NCBI RefSeq assembly: GCF_003144095.1
Contig: NZ_NSKH01000018.1
Coordinates: 932,743-996,742, forward strand
Source of the DNA: Streptomyces sp. ICBB 8177
GTDB lineage: Bacteria > Actinomycetota > Actinomycetes > Streptomycetales > Streptomycetaceae
Direction of reading: 5' to 3'
DNA length: 64,000 nucleotides
Of this stretch, positions 51,889-60,208 are shown piece after piece (within the stretch, counting starts at the first letter, position 1; each line of letters starts with the position of its first letter). A program made the position numbers and the translations under genes. A model generated the notes under the pieces. The model saw only the letters and a program-made list of their open reading frames with translations. It was not told the DNA's origin and made no database searches.

Positions 51889-53901
51889 ATGAAGCTTGTC
51901 CGCTCTAGAACTCGCGCCGGACTGGCGGTGGCGGCAACCCTGCCGCTGGTCGCCGGCGCACTGGCGATGGGCATACCCAACGCCCAGGCCGACACGGCGC
52001 ACGGGCGCCAGGTGATCGCCAACACCAAGCCGTCCTGGGCCACGTCCAACGCCGACCACGGTACGGCCGCCGCCTCCACCAAGGTCGATCTGCGCGTCTA
52101 CCTGGCCGGTGACGCCAAGGGCCTCGCCGCCTACGCGCAAGCGGTCTCCGACCCCAGCTCGGCGAGCTACCACAAGTACCTGTCCGCCAAGCAGGCCCAG
52201 GCCCGCTTCGGCGCCACCAAGCAGCAGATCGCCGAGGTCACCGCCTGGCTGAAGTCGTCGGGCCTGAAGGTCACCGGCTCCAACCAGCACTACGTGTCGG
52301 TCTCCGGCGACCGGACGTCCGTCGAGAAGGCGTTCAACGTCCAGCTGCACAACTACTCGGTGGGCGGCCACGTCTACCACGCGCCGTCCGCCTCGGCCAC
52401 GGTGCCCGCCTCGCTGAACGGCGCCGTGCTGACCGTCACCGGTCTGAACAACGCCCCGGCCAAGGCCCAGACCGACGCCACCGTCGGCGCCGCCACCAAC
52501 GGCACGACCCCGGGCGCGTCCACCCCGGGCGACCAGCTGCCGCCGCCCTCCGCGGTGTTCAAGAACGCCGGTCCGTTCTCCACGTACTACGGCTCGAACA
52601 CCGACAACAAGCTGCCGTCCGCGTTCGGCTCCAAGGCGCCCTACGCGATCAAGGGCTACACCGGCAAGCAGCTGCGTGCCGCCTACGGCGCGGGCAAGTA
52701 CACCGGCAAGGGCGTGACGGTGGCGATCACCGACGCGTACGCCTCGCCGTACATCGCCCAGGACGCCGCCGAGTACGCCAAGCGCAACGGCGACGCCCCG
52801 TACAAGAAGGGCCAGCTGACCCAGGTCCTGCCCGGCAGCTACAACAGCACCGCGCCCAACCAGTGCGGCGCGGCCGGCTGGTACGGCGAGGAGACCCTGG
52901 ACGTCGAGGCGGTGCACGCGGTGGCCCCGGCCGCCGACATCACCTACGTCGGCGCGGCCTCCTGCAACGACCCGGACCTGCTCGACGCCCTGTCCAAGGT
53001 CGTCGACAGCCACCTGGCCGACATCGTCTCCAACTCCTGGAGCGACGTCGAGTCCAACGCCACCCCCGACTCGACGGCCGCCTACGACCAGGTCTTCGAG
53101 CAGGGCGCGGTCGAGGGCATCGGCTTCTACTTCTCCTCCGGTGACGACGGCGACTACGTCGCGGCCAGCGGCAAGAAGGACATCGGCGCCCCCTCCGACT
53201 CCCCGTGGGCCACCGCGGTCGGCGGCACCTCGCTCGCCGTCGGCAAGGGGAACACGTACGAGTGGGAGACCGGCTGGGGCACCGACAAGTCGGTGCTGTC
53301 GGCCGACGGCAAGTCCTGGACCGGCTTCCCCGGCACCTTCAGCTCCGGCGCGGGCGGCGGCACCAGCACCCTCTACAGCCAGCCGTTCTACCAGCGCGGC
53401 GTCGTGCCGACCTCGCTCAGCGAGGCCAACGGCACCAAGTCCCCGATGCGCGTCATCCCGGACATCTCCGCGGTCGCCGACCCGACCACCGGCTTCCTGG
53501 TCGGCCAGTCGCAGAGCTTCCCGGACAAGTCGATCAAGTACAGCGAGTACCGCATCGGCGGCACCTCGCTGGCCTGCCCGGTGACCGCCGCCGTCCAGGC
53601 GCTGGCCCAGCAGGCCCAGGGCGGCGTGCCGATCGGCTTCGCCAACCCGTCGATCTACGAGCGGTACGGCACGCCCGCGTTCCACGACGTGACCGACCAC
53701 CCGCTGGGTCAGGGCAAGGGCATCGCCGACGTCCGCGTCGACTTCGCCAACAGCATCGACGCCAGCGGCGGCCTGATCACCTCGCTGCGCACCCTCGGCA
53801 CCGACAGCTCGCTGCACGCCACCGTCGGCTACGACAACGTCACCGGCGTCGGCACCCCGGGTGCGGGCTACGTGAAGTCGTACGTCCCCGGCAAGCACTG
53901 A
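51889..53901 (+). CDS. Secreted S53 (sedolisin/kumamolisin-like) serine-carboxyl peptidase
   Basis: A 670-residue preproenzyme. Residues 1-35 are a Sec signal (RAGLAVAATLPLVAGALAMG, ending AQA-D). Residues about 40-200 are the pro-kumamolisin activation domain (YHKYLSAKQAQARFGATKQQ, VEKAFNVQLHNYSVGG). The catalytic domain has Glu334 and Asp338 in EETLDVEAVHAVAP, the oxyanion region SSGDDGDY and Ser560 in GGTSLACP. Sedolisins are acid-active peptidases that self-cleave their prodomain. The calcium site near the C-terminus seems present (VTGVGTPGAG). The start ATG 51889 has GGGGG before it. The gene is followed by the leuS leader. Confidence 0.93.
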   Translation: MKLVRSRTRAGLAVAATLPLVAGALAMGIPNAQADTAHGRQVIANTKPSWATSNADHGTAAASTKVDLRVYLAGDAKGLAAYAQAVSDPSSASYHKYLSAKQAQARFGATKQQIAEVTAWLKSSGLKVTGSNQHYVSVSGDRTSVEKAFNVQLHNYSVGGHVYHAPSASATVPASLNGAVLTVTGLNNAPAKAQTDATVGAATNGTTPGASTPGDQLPPPSAVFKNAGPFSTYYGSNTDNKLPSAFGSKAPYAIKGYTGKQLRAAYGAGKYTGKGVTVAITDAYASPYIAQDAAEYAKRNGDAPYKKGQLTQVLPGSYNSTAPNQCGAAGWYGEETLDVEAVHAVAPAADITYVGAASCNDPDLLDALSKVVDSHLADIVSNSWSDVESNATPDSTAAYDQVFEQGAVEGIGFYFSSGDDGDYVAASGKKDIGAPSDSPWATAVGGTSLAVGKGNTYEWETGWGTDKSVLSADGKSWTGFPGTFSSGAGGGTSTLYSQPFYQRGVVPTSLSEANGTKSPMRVIPDISAVADPTTGFLVGQSQSFPDKSIKYSEYRIGGTSLACPVTAAVQALAQQAQGGVPIGFANPSIYERYGTPAFHDVTDHPLGQGKGIADVRVDFANSIDASGGLITSLRTLGTDSSLHATVGYDNVTGVGTPGAGYVKSYVPGKH

Positions 53902-54026
53902 GCACCACCCGCGAAGCGGTACGCCGCACGCCGTGACGGCTCTTCCCGAGCGCCGGGACGGCACGCGGTGAACGTCGCACGGGGCCCGCACCGGACACTC
54001 CGGTGCGGGCCCTTGCGCGGCTGGGG

Positions 54027-54032
54027 TACCCT
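54027..54032 (+). promoter_or_regulatory. -10 box of the leuS leader transcript
   Basis: TACCCT ends seven bases before the leader peptide ATG at 54040, so the leader message appears leaderless. Confidence 0.55.
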
Positions 54033-54039
54033 GTGCCAC

Positions 54040-54078
54040 ATGCGTGCCGTACGCCTTCTGCTTACCGGGCCGCGCTGA
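54040..54078 (+). CDS. Leucine-rich leader peptide upstream of leuS
   Basis: A 12-residue frame MRAVRLLLTGPR with three adjacent leucine codons (CTT CTG CTT). It lies 134 bases upstream of leuS and is followed by a stem (CTGACC 54075-54080 with GGTCAG 54098-54103) that overlaps its stop codon, and then by a terminator-like hairpin. This is the layout of ribosome-mediated transcription attenuation, with stalling at leucine codons when charged tRNA-Leu is scarce letting transcription continue into leuS. Comparable leucine leaders have been described in actinobacteria. An antiterminator pairing is not obvious by eye, so the mechanism is inferred. Confidence 0.7.
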   Translation: MRAVRLLLTGPR

Positions 54079-54112
54079 CCCAAGGTATCCAGCACCAGGT
54101 CAGTCGCGGCGT

Positions 54113-54136
54113 CCCCTCCTGCGTGAGGGGATTTTT
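54113..54136 (+). terminator. Attenuator-like terminator in the leuS leader
   Basis: CCCCTC (54113-54118) pairs with GAGGGG (54125-54130) around CTGCGT, followed by ATTTTT. It stands between the leucine leader peptide and leuS. Confidence 0.75.
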
Positions 54137-54211
54137 CGTTTCCGGACGTTTCCGTAGGACCAGACGCGACCGGCCTGCGCCTGTCATGACATCGATGGAG
54201 CTTCGAGGGAC

Positions 54212-57091
54212 ATGAGCGAGACCACCTCCGCCGCAGAGGCGACCGCCCCCCACCGCTACACCGCTCAGCTGGCCGCGCGCATCGAGGCCGGCTGGCAGGA
54301 CCGCTGGGAGCGGGAAGGCACCTTCGAGGCGCCCAACCCGGGCGGCGGCGAACTGGGCGGCCCCGAGGACGTCACCTCGCGCCCCAAGAAGTTCATCATG
54401 GACATGTTCCCGTACCCCTCGGGCGCGGGGCTGCACGTCGGCCACCCGCTGGGCTACATCGCCACCGACGTCTTCGGCCGCTTCCAGCGCATGACCGGCC
54501 ACAACGTCCTGCACACCCTGGGCTTCGACGCGTTCGGCCTGCCCGCCGAGCAGTACGCGGTGCAGACCGGCACGCACCCACGGATCACCACCGAGGCCAA
54601 CATCACCACCATGCGCGCGCAGCTGCGCCGCCTGGGCCTGGCCCACGACAAGCGCCGCTCGATCGCCACGATCGACCCGGAGTACTACAAGTGGACCCAG
54701 TGGATCTTCCTGCAGATCTTCAACTCCTGGTACGACCCCGAGGCGCGCAGGGCCCGGCCCATCGCCGAGCTGGTCGAGCAGTTCACCTCCGGCGCCCGGC
54801 CCACCCCCGACGGCCGCCCCTGGGAGGCGCTGACCGCCGCCGAGCGCGCCGACGTCCTGGGTGAGTACCGGCTGGCCTACGCCTCCGAGTCGCCGGTCAA
54901 CTGGTGTCCCGGCCTGGGCACCGTGCTGGCCAACGAGGAGGTCACCGCGGACGGCCGCTCCGAGCGCGGCAACTTCCCGGTCTTCAAGGCCAAGCTGCGC
55001 CAGTGGATGATGCGCATCACCGCCTACGCCGACCGGCTGCTGGACGACCTGGACGCGCTGGACTGGCCCGAGGCGATCAAGCTGCAACAGCGCAACTGGA
55101 TCGGCCGCTCCGAAGGCGCCCGCATCGACTTCCCCGTCCACGTCACCGGTGACGGCGACGCGGCGATCACCGTCTTCACCACCCGCCAGGACACCCTGTT
55201 CGGCGCCACCTACATGGTGCTGGCCCCCGAGCACGACCTGGTCGACGCCATCGTCCCCGACGCCTGGCCGGAGGCCACCCACCCGGTGTGGACCGGCGGC
55301 CACGCCACGCCCGCGGAGGCCGTCGCCGCCTACCGCAAGCAGGCCGCCGCCAAGTCCGACGTCGAGCGGCAGGCCGAGGCGAAGGAGAAGACCGGCGTCT
55401 TCACCGGCGCGTTCGCGGTCAACCCGGTCAGCGGCGAACTGGTGCCGGTCTTCATCGCCGACTACGTGCTGATGGGCTACGGCACCGGCGCGATCATGGC
55501 CGTCCCCGCGCACGACTCGCGCGACTTCGCCTTCGCCCGCGCCTTCGAGCTGCCGATGCGCTGCGTCGTCGAGCCGTCCGACGGCCGCGGCCAGGACACC
55601 GCCGAGTGGCCCGACGCCTTCGACTCCCACGAGGCGCGCATCGTCAACTCCGCGTCCGGGACGATCTCGCTGGACGGCCTGACCGTTCCCGAGGCCAAGG
55701 CCGCCATGACCGCGTGGCTGACCGAACGCGGCATCGGCGAGGGCACCGTCAACTACCGCCTGCGCGACTGGCTGTTCAGCCGCCAGCGCTACTGGGGCGA
55801 GCCGTTCCCGGTCGTCTACGACGAGGACGGCGTGGCGCACGCGCTGCCGGAGTCGATGCTGCCGGTGCAGCTGCCCGAGGTCGAGGACTACAGTCCGCGC
55901 ACCTTCGACCCCGACGACGCCGACACCTCGCCGGAGACCCCGCTGTCGCGCAACGAGGACTGGGTCAACGTCACCCTGGACCTGGGCGACGGCCCCAAGC
56001 CGTACCGCCGCGAGACCAACACCATGCCCAACTGGGCCGGTTCCTGCTGGTACGAGCTGCGCTACCTGGACCCGCGCAACACCGAGGAGATGGTCGACCC
56101 GGCCGTCGAGGCGTACTGGATGGGCCCGCGCGAAGGCCAGCCGGCGGGTGGCGTCGACCTGTACATCGGCGGCGCCGAGCACGCCGTGCTGCACCTGCTG
56201 TACGCGCGCTTCTGGCACAAGGTGCTGCACGACCTGGGCCACGTCTCGTCGTACGAGCCGTTCCACAAGCTGTACAACCAGGGCATGATCCAGGCGTACG
56301 TCTACCGTGACGCCCGCGGCTTCCCGGTGCCGGCCGCCGAGGTCGTCGAGCGCGACGGGGAGTACTACTTCGAGGGCGAGCGGGTCCGGCGCGAGCTGGG
56401 CAAGATGGGCAAGTCCCTGAAGAACGCGGTCACCCCGGACGAGATCTGCGCGGAGTACGGCGCCGACACGCTGCGGCTGTACGAGATGGCGATGGGCCCG
56501 CTGGACGTCTCCCGCCCGTGGGACACCCGCGCGGTCGTCGGCTCGTACCGCTTCCTGCAGCGGCTGTGGCGCAACGTCGTCGACGAGGAGACCGGCGAGG
56601 TCACCGTCGTGGACGACGAGCCGTCCGAGGAGACCCTGCGCGCGCTGCACAAGGCGATCGACGGCATCCGCACGGACATGGCGAACCTGCGCTTCAACAC
56701 CGCGATCGCCAAGGCCACCGAGCTGAACAACCACGTCACCAAGCTGGAGCGGGTGCCGCGCACGGTCGCCGAGGCGATGGTGCTGCTGGTGGCCCCGCTG
56801 GCGCCGCACGTCGCCGAGGAGCTGTGGTCCCGGCTGGGCCACACCGGCTCGCTGGCCTACGCGCACTACCCGGTCGCCGACCCGGCGCTGGTCCAGGACG
56901 AGACGGTCACCTGCGTCGTGCAGGTCAAGGGCAAGGTCAAGGCCCGTCTGGAGGTGCCGCCCGGCATCGCCGAAGCGGAGCTGGAGGCGCTGGCGCTGGC
57001 CGACGAGGCGGTCGTCGCGGCGCTGGACGGCGCGGCCATCCGCAAGGTGATCGTCCGGGCGCCGAAGCTGGTGAACATCGTCCCGGCGTGA
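54212..57091 (+). CDS. leuS: Leucyl-tRNA synthetase
   Basis: A 959-residue class I synthetase that charges tRNA-Leu. The signature HIGH is HVGH in [17 protein letters not shown], and KMSKS is the variant KMGKS in GKMGKSLKN. The editing CP1 domain lies at about residues 250-420 ([20 protein letters not shown]), and a C-terminal domain ends [15 protein letters not shown]. Length is a little above that of E. coli LeuRS, as usual in actinobacteria. It is preceded by a leader peptide and terminator that suggest attenuation, and followed by a strong hairpin. ATG 54212 follows GAGGGAC. Confidence 0.97.
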   Translation: MSETTSAAEATAPHRYTAQLAARIEAGWQDRWEREGTFEAPNPGGGELGGPEDVTSRPKKFIMDMFPYPSGAGLHVGHPLGYIATDVFGRFQRMTGHNVLHTLGFDAFGLPAEQYAVQTGTHPRITTEANITTMRAQLRRLGLAHDKRRSIATIDPEYYKWTQWIFLQIFNSWYDPEARRARPIAELVEQFTSGARPTPDGRPWEALTAAERADVLGEYRLAYASESPVNWCPGLGTVLANEEVTADGRSERGNFPVFKAKLRQWMMRITAYADRLLDDLDALDWPEAIKLQQRNWIGRSEGARIDFPVHVTGDGDAAITVFTTRQDTLFGATYMVLAPEHDLVDAIVPDAWPEATHPVWTGGHATPAEAVAAYRKQAAAKSDVERQAEAKEKTGVFTGAFAVNPVSGELVPVFIADYVLMGYGTGAIMAVPAHDSRDFAFARAFELPMRCVVEPSDGRGQDTAEWPDAFDSHEARIVNSASGTISLDGLTVPEAKAAMTAWLTERGIGEGTVNYRLRDWLFSRQRYWGEPFPVVYDEDGVAHALPESMLPVQLPEVEDYSPRTFDPDDADTSPETPLSRNEDWVNVTLDLGDGPKPYRRETNTMPNWAGSCWYELRYLDPRNTEEMVDPAVEAYWMGPREGQPAGGVDLYIGGAEHAVLHLLYARFWHKVLHDLGHVSSYEPFHKLYNQGMIQAYVYRDARGFPVPAAEVVERDGEYYFEGERVRRELGKMGKSLKNAVTPDEICAEYGADTLRLYEMAMGPLDVSRPWDTRAVVGSYRFLQRLWRNVVDEETGEVTVVDDEPSEETLRALHKAIDGIRTDMANLRFNTAIAKATELNNHVTKLERVPRTVAEAMVLLVAPLAPHVAEELWSRLGHTGSLAYAHYPVADPALVQDETVTCVVQVKGKVKARLEVPPGIAEAELEALALADEAVVAALDGAAIRKVIVRAPKLVNIVPA

Positions 57092-57124
57092 GGATCTTCC
57101 CGTGATCCCTTAGGGGGTCGCTGG

Positions 57125-57166
57125 GGGCCGGCTGCGGGTCCGTACGGAACCCGCGGCCGGCCCTTT
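57125..57166 (+). terminator. leuS terminator
   Basis: GGGCCGGCTGCGGGT (57125-57139) pairs with ACCCGCGGCCGGCCC (57149-57163), with one G-U pair, a nine-base loop and TTT after it. Confidence 0.85.
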
Positions 57167-57274
57167 GCGTTTACGGTGAAGGGGCGGGTCCCGGCCGTCG
57201 GGCCGTCGTGGTCGCCGCACGCGGTCCGCCGGGGCCGTGCCCACCGAACGCCTTCAGCCGCCAGGGGAGCGCCC

Positions 57275-57865
57275 ATGGAAGCCGTCCTCATCGTGATCGT
57301 GCTGTTCCTCCTCACGCTCTTCGCGCTCGGGGTGGTCGCCACGGTCAAGACCGTGCGCGCGGTACGTCGCGGGGTCGAGCGCACCGGGGCCCAGGCGCGC
57401 CGCGTGGTCACCGAGACGACCCTGCGGGCCAAGCGCGCCCAGCCGGGCGCCTTCGGCGAGCTGGCCTCGATGCGGCTGAGCCTGCGGCAGTCGATCATCG
57501 GCACCCGGGAGGCGCTGGAGGGCTCCGTCGCGGACGACCCGTCGCTGAAGGAGGCGCTGGGCCTGCTGGAGCGGCTGCGCGAGCACGCCCACGCGCTCGA
57601 TGACGAGCTGCGGGCGCTGGAACGCGAACCGGACCGCGCCCGGGTCGGCGCCCGGCTGCCCGAGCTGCGTGAGCGCACCGAACGGGTCACGCACTCCGCC
57701 GACTCGCTGCGCTGGGCGGCGCAGGACCGCGCCCGGCAGTTCGCGGACGACGAACTCGCGGCGCTGGGCCGTCAGATCGAGCTGGAGGCGGGCGCCCTGC
57801 GGCACTGGGTCCCGGCGGAGGGAACGCGCGCGCTGAACGCGGAGGGGCCGGACGCGCGGCGCTGA
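57275..57865 (+). CDS. Single-pass membrane protein with helical cytoplasmic domain
   Basis: A 196-residue protein. A transmembrane helix begins at residue 2 (EAVLIVIVLFLLTLFALGVV), followed by a highly charged helical domain (VKTVRAVRRGVERTGAQARR, LERLREHAHALDDELRALER, RTERVTHSADSLRWAAQD) that looks coiled-coil. No enzyme motif. ATG 57275 has CAGGGGAG upstream. It sits between leuS and degV, a position that I believe is occupied by a similar small gene in other streptomycetes. Function unknown; by structure it could be a scaffold. Confidence 0.75.
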   Translation: MEAVLIVIVLFLLTLFALGVVATVKTVRAVRRGVERTGAQARRVVTETTLRAKRAQPGAFGELASMRLSLRQSIIGTREALEGSVADDPSLKEALGLLERLREHAHALDDELRALEREPDRARVGARLPELRERTERVTHSADSLRWAAQDRARQFADDELAALGRQIELEAGALRHWVPAEGTRALNAEGPDARR

Positions 57866-58052
57866 GCGCTCGGAAGCCGGGCGTGGAGGAGCGGCGGGGG
57901 GCGGGCGTGAGGGGCGGAGGCTTTCGGGGTCGGCGCCGTGATGCCGCGCCGCGATCGGGGTGGCCGTCGGGGCCGCCCGGGCGGAGCGGACCGGTCCGTT
58001 CGCGGGCGGGTACTACTGTCGGCCTCGGCCGTAGGCCGGTAATCTCGCGGCC

Positions 58053-58916
58053 ATGTCCGCCCATGTCGCGATCGTGACCGATTCCACGGCCTATCTGCCG
58101 CAGGAGGCGCTGACCCACCACCGCATCGCGGTCGTCCCGCTCACCGTGATCATCGGCGACGAGGCGCTGGAGGAGGGCACCGAGGTCTCGGCGCGTTCGG
58201 TCGCCACCGCGTTGCAGCGCAGGAAGCCGGTCAGCACCTCCCGCCCGAACCCGGAGGAGTTCGCCGCCGCCTACCGCGCGGCCGCCGCGACCGGGGCGGG
58301 AGCGATCGTGTCGCTGCACCTGTCCGCCGAGTTCTCCGGCACGTACGACGCGGCGTGCGCGGCCGCGGCCGGGGCCGAAGTCCCGGTGCGCGTGGTGGAC
58401 ACCGGGATGGTGGCGATGGCACTGGGCTTTCCCGTGCTGGCCGCCGCCGAGGCGGCGCAGGCGGGCGCGACGGTGGACGAGGTGGTGCGTGCCGCCGAAC
58501 GGCGGGCGGCGGACACCTCCGCGTACTTCTACGTCGACACCCTCGACTACCTGCGCCGGGGCGGCCGGATCGGGGCGGCGCAGGCGCTGCTCGGTTCGGC
58601 GCTCGCGGTCAAGCCGCTCCTCCAACTCGCCGACGGGCGGATCCAGTTGCTGGAGAAGGTGCGCACCGCGTCGCGGGCCGTCGCGCGGCTGGAGGAGATC
58701 GTGGCCGAACGGGCGGGCGTCAGCGGTCCGGGCGACGCGGCCAAGGTGGACATCGCCGTCCATCACCTCGCCGCGCCGGAACGCGCCGGGGCCCTGGCGG
58801 ACCGGCTGCGTGACCGGGTCCAGGGGCTGGGCGAGCTGCACGTCAGCGAGGTCGGCGCGGTGATCGGCGCGCACACGGGTCCGGGGTTGCTGGGGGCGGT
58901 CGTGTCGCGACGGTGA
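58053..58916 (+). CDS. DegV family fatty-acid-binding protein
   Basis: A 287-residue DegV protein. It begins VAIVTDSTAYLPQEALTHHR and has VSTSRPNPEEFAAAYRAAA, where the conserved TSxPxPxxF loop binds the fatty-acid carboxylate, then IVSLHLSAEFSGTYDAACAA, VDTGMVAMALGFPVL and YVDTLDYLRRGGRIG. It binds fatty acids and, as FakB, presents them to the FakA kinase for phosphorylation; no FakA is encoded nearby. TAATCT lies seven bases before ATG 58053, so the message is probably leaderless. Tandem repeats follow the stop. Confidence 0.94.
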   Translation: MSAHVAIVTDSTAYLPQEALTHHRIAVVPLTVIIGDEALEEGTEVSARSVATALQRRKPVSTSRPNPEEFAAAYRAAAATGAGAIVSLHLSAEFSGTYDAACAAAAGAEVPVRVVDTGMVAMALGFPVLAAAEAAQAGATVDEVVRAAERRAADTSAYFYVDTLDYLRRGGRIGAAQALLGSALAVKPLLQLADGRIQLLEKVRTASRAVARLEEIVAERAGVSGPGDAAKVDIAVHHLAAPERAGALADRLRDRVQGLGELHVSEVGAVIGAHTGPGLLGAVVSRR

Positions 58917-58928
58917 GGGCCGTCTGCC

Positions 58929-58995
58929 GTAAGGCTTCCCGGGTCCCCTCCTAAGGCTCGCCGGGTTCCCTCCGTAAGGCTCCCCGGGTTCCCTC
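58929..58995. repeat. Three tandem 22-23-base repeats between degV and comEA
   Basis: Three units of pattern (G/C)TAAGGCT-CCGGGT-CCCTC start at 58929, 58951 and 58974. They lie just after degV, in the promoter region of comEA. No hairpin is formed by single units. Confidence 0.75.
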
Positions 58996-59089
58996 GCGAG
59001 GGTGACGGAGTTGTCCACAACTCCCGCCTCGTCCACGGAAATCCACCGCCCGGACCGGGGTCGCGCGAACGCGCCTACGGTCAGTGTCC

Positions 59090-60208
59090 ATGGGAACGCA
59101 ATGGGCTACCGGCCTGGGGCTGGGGCAGGCCGGGGATCACACGGGACATTTCGCCGGAGCGGGACGAGGGGAGAGTGCGGGGTGGAGTGAGCACGGGGGG
59201 CGGAGCGAGCAGGCGGGACGGAGCGAGCGGGCGGGACGGGGGCAGAGTGCGGGGTGGAGTGAGCTCGCGGGGCGGGCTGACGGCGGCGCGCGGCGGGCGG
59301 AGGCGCTGTTCGGGCCGCCGGTAGGCGTACGGGGGCGGCGGGTCGCGGAGCGCGGTGAGGGCGCGGAGTGGACGGACCCGGGCAGTGGCTCGGTCGGCGG
59401 TGGCGTCGTCGGCGGTGGTGGTGTCGGAATCGGCGGTGGCGTCGGAACCGGCTCCGGAGGGGCGGCGGGCGCGCGGTGGCGAGTGAGGTGGCGCGAGGCC
59501 GTGTACGAACGGCTGCCGGTGTGGCTCCAGTTGAGATGCGGCATGGAACCGCGCACGGTCGCCGCCCTGGCCGGGGTGCTGGTGATCGCGGTCGCCTTCG
59601 GCGTGCACCACTTCTGGGCCGGCCGCCCGCGCGCGATCGCGGTGCCGCCCGTCACCCGGGCGGCCATGTCCACCGAGGACGCCACGTCCAGGCCGTCCGG
59701 TGGACCGCCCGACGTCGCGCGTGCCGCGACGCCGAGCGCCTCGGCGAGCGGTGCCGTGCTGGTCGTGGACGTCAGCGGCAAGGTCCGCAGGCCCGGCGTC
59801 CTGCGGCTGCCGCCCGGCTCCCGGGTGCTGGACGCGCTCACCGCCGCGGGAGGAGCGCTGCCCGGAGTCGACACCGGCACCGTCAACCTGGCCCGCCCGC
59901 TGGTGGACGGTGAGCAGATCGTGGTCGGCGGACCGCAGGCGGCGGCGCCCTCGGGCGGGGGGCAGCCAGGCGCGGCAGCCGGCGCCGCGGCTGCGGGGGC
60001 GCCGGGTGCCCCCGGCGGGCCGGTCAGCCTGGGCAGTGCGACGGAAGCGCAGCTGGACGCGCTCCCCGGCGTCGGTCCGGTGCTGGCGCAGCGCATCATC
60101 GACTACCGCAACCAGCACGGCGGCTTCACCTCCGTCAACCAGTTGCGCCAGGTGACCGGGGTCGGCGAACGCCGCTTCCAGGAACTCCAGCCGCTGGTAA
60201 GGCCATGA
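59090..60208 (+). CDS. comEA: ComEA-type DNA-binding competence protein
   Basis: A 372-residue protein from ATG 59090. Residues about 20-60 contain degenerate repeats (AGRSE(Q/R), SAGWSE) unlike typical ComEA; a Gly/Val-rich stretch follows. The single transmembrane helix lies at about 157-175 (VAALAGVLVIAVAFGVHHFW). The outer part has an SLBB domain (VLVVDVSGKVRRPGVLRLPP) and a C-terminal double helix-hairpin-helix (ATEAQLDALPGVGPVLAQRI, RQVTGVGERRFQELQPL) that binds double-stranded DNA during uptake. GTG 59084 is an alternative start. Its stop overlaps the comEC ATG. Whether the organism takes up DNA is not known. Confidence 0.9.
   Translation: MGTQWATGLGLGQAGDHTGHFAGAGRGESAGWSEHGGRSEQAGRSERAGRGQSAGWSELAGRADGGARRAEALFGPPVGVRGRRVAERGEGAEWTDPGSGSVGGGVVGGGGVGIGGGVGTGSGGAAGARWRVRWREAVYERLPVWLQLRCGMEPRTVAALAGVLVIAVAFGVHHFWAGRPRAIAVPPVTRAAMSTEDATSRPSGGPPDVARAATPSASASGAVLVVDVSGKVRRPGVLRLPPGSRVLDALTAAGGALPGVDTGTVNLARPLVDGEQIVVGGPQAAAPSGGGQPGAAAGAAAAGAPGAPGGPVSLGSATEAQLDALPGVGPVLAQRIIDYRNQHGGFTSVNQLRQVTGVGERRFQELQPLVRP
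59172..59264. repeat. Direct repeats inside the 5' part of comEA
   Basis: A 21-base sequence starting AGAGTGCGGGGTGGAGTG occurs exactly at 59172-59192 and 59244-59264, 72 bases apart and in frame. Between them are shorter copies of GGCGGGACGGAGCGAGC. They encode the Ser/Gly/Arg/Glu repeats of the ComEA N-terminus, so the region may vary in length by slippage. Confidence 0.8.

Noticed and set aside
51793-54039. Long minus-strand frame opposite the S53 peptidase
   Set aside because: Composition is Val/Gly/Arg-rich shadow of a high-GC gene; the plus strand encodes a complete sedolisin with catalytic residues.
53902-54211. T-box riboswitch before leuS
   Set aside because: No T-box consensus (TGGNACCGCG) is seen; the leucine-codon leader peptide explains the terminator better.
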